DNA of 64,000 nt from Phytophthora sp. 'mugwort' (taxonomy: Eukaryota; Oomycota; Peronosporomycetes; Peronosporales; Peronosporaceae), in NCBI GenBank assembly GCA_033558025.1, contig JAUCEF010000005.1:3596001-3660000 (forward strand), written 5' to 3'. This document shows positions 63,849 to 64,000 of this stretch, in pieces. Under the pieces are notes generated by a model. It did not search any database, was not told the DNA's origin, and saw only the letters and a list, made by a program, of their open reading frames with translations. Positions within the stretch are counted from its first letter, which is position 1. Each line of letters starts with the position of its first letter. The position numbers and the translations under genes are program-made.

Positions 63849-64000
63849 TTACTTGTTCTTGCCCTGCGTCCGCTTGCGACCGTTGGCGGTCAGCTCGCGC
63901 TTTCGCATGCGGATCTTATTAGGGGAAACATCGATCATCTCGTCCTCGCCAATGTAAGTGACCACATCCTCCAGGGACATCTGGCGAATGGGAGACAGTT
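63849..64000 (-). CDS. TypA/BipA-type translational GTPase, C-terminal end (partial)
   Basis: The last 50 codons of a minus-strand gene cut by the window edge. MSLEDVVTYIGEDEMIDVSPNKIRMRKRELTANGRKR matches the C-terminus of TypA/BipA ribosome-binding GTPases, which normally reads like LE.AL..I..DELVEVTP..IRLRKR.L. In eukaryotes such proteins are usually of organellar origin, so the product probably acts in the mitochondrion; the N-terminus needed to tell is outside. The stop codon is followed by a 362 bp gap before DNAAF5. Confidence 0.8.
   Translation of the reverse strand, partial: LSPIRQMSLEDVVTYIGEDEMIDVSPNKIRMRKRELTANGRKRTQGKNK

Noticed and set aside
1..64000. CRISPR array, rRNA operon, intact LTR or DNA transposon
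   Set aside because: No evenly spaced direct repeats, rRNA signatures, reverse transcriptase, integrase or transposase motifs were found in any frame.

Overview
The window looks like nuclear DNA of an oomycete, most likely a Phytophthora-type (Peronosporales) genome. Genes are dense, intergenic gaps are short, and introns are few and mostly 50-140 bp, often with GTACGT/GTGCGT donors. The gene set is purely eukaryotic (PAF1, CTR9, AP-4 epsilon, SAM50, V-ATPase c''). It includes a dynein-arm assembly factor, which fits an organism with flagellated zoospores, and a small decayed cluster of GH30 glycosidases of the kind expanded in plant-associated oomycetes. The assignment is inference from gene content and splice style; no database search was possible.

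Layout. 0-3.5 kb: an unrecognised partial reading frame, a repeat-bearing AT-rich gap, then PAF1 (minus). 3.6-8 kb: a membrane/ankyrin protein (plus) facing a HECT ubiquitin ligase (minus), stops 13 bp apart, then a small type I membrane protein. 8.9-15.8 kb: a PX-domain membrane protein, AP-4 epsilon adaptin, and WDR82/Swd2 read divergently from it. 16-20.8 kb: two frame-broken GH30 genes plus a third relic, with a SINE-like element and two inverted repeats. 21-27.2 kb: a CHK/aminoglycoside-phosphotransferase-like kinase, a Lag1-type ceramide synthase, a HIRIP3-type histone chaperone, ribosomal protein L17 (uL22) and a PH-like protein. 27.4-40.7 kb: MSH6, an LRR protein with an N-terminal BC-box-like motif, a many-exon protein of unknown function, and CTR9. 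41-48 kb: ribonucleotide reductase small subunit, a PX protein, a 2 kb gap, a cyclophilin-E-type RRM protein and V-ATPase c''. 48-60 kb: a SETD9-like SET protein, SAM50, a FAIM-like/Gln-rich protein, a coiled-coil protein, a ChaC-type gamma-glutamylcyclotransferase, a PRA1 protein and a small basic protein with a KEN box. 60-64 kb: DNAAF5/HEATR2 and the 3' end of a TypA/BipA GTPase gene.

How the genes relate. Two subunits of the PAF1 complex (PAF1, CTR9), the COMPASS/Swd2-type WD protein, a HIRIP3-type chaperone, a SET protein and the PPIE-type RRM lie within 50 kb, so chromatin and transcription-elongation functions are prominent. The spread and strand mix argue against an operon-like unit. 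MSH6, the small ribonucleotide reductase subunit and the histone chaperone each carry an E2F-like site in the promoter, which suggests shared S-phase control. Several genes are arranged head to head with 100-205 bp between start codons.

I found no CRISPR array, rRNA, convincing tRNA or intact transposon. The most interesting observations are a beta-module inserted between the TPRs of CTR9, the E2F-like sites, the BC-box-like LRR protein, the staged decay of the GH30 cluster, and a micro-exon that completes a KEN box.
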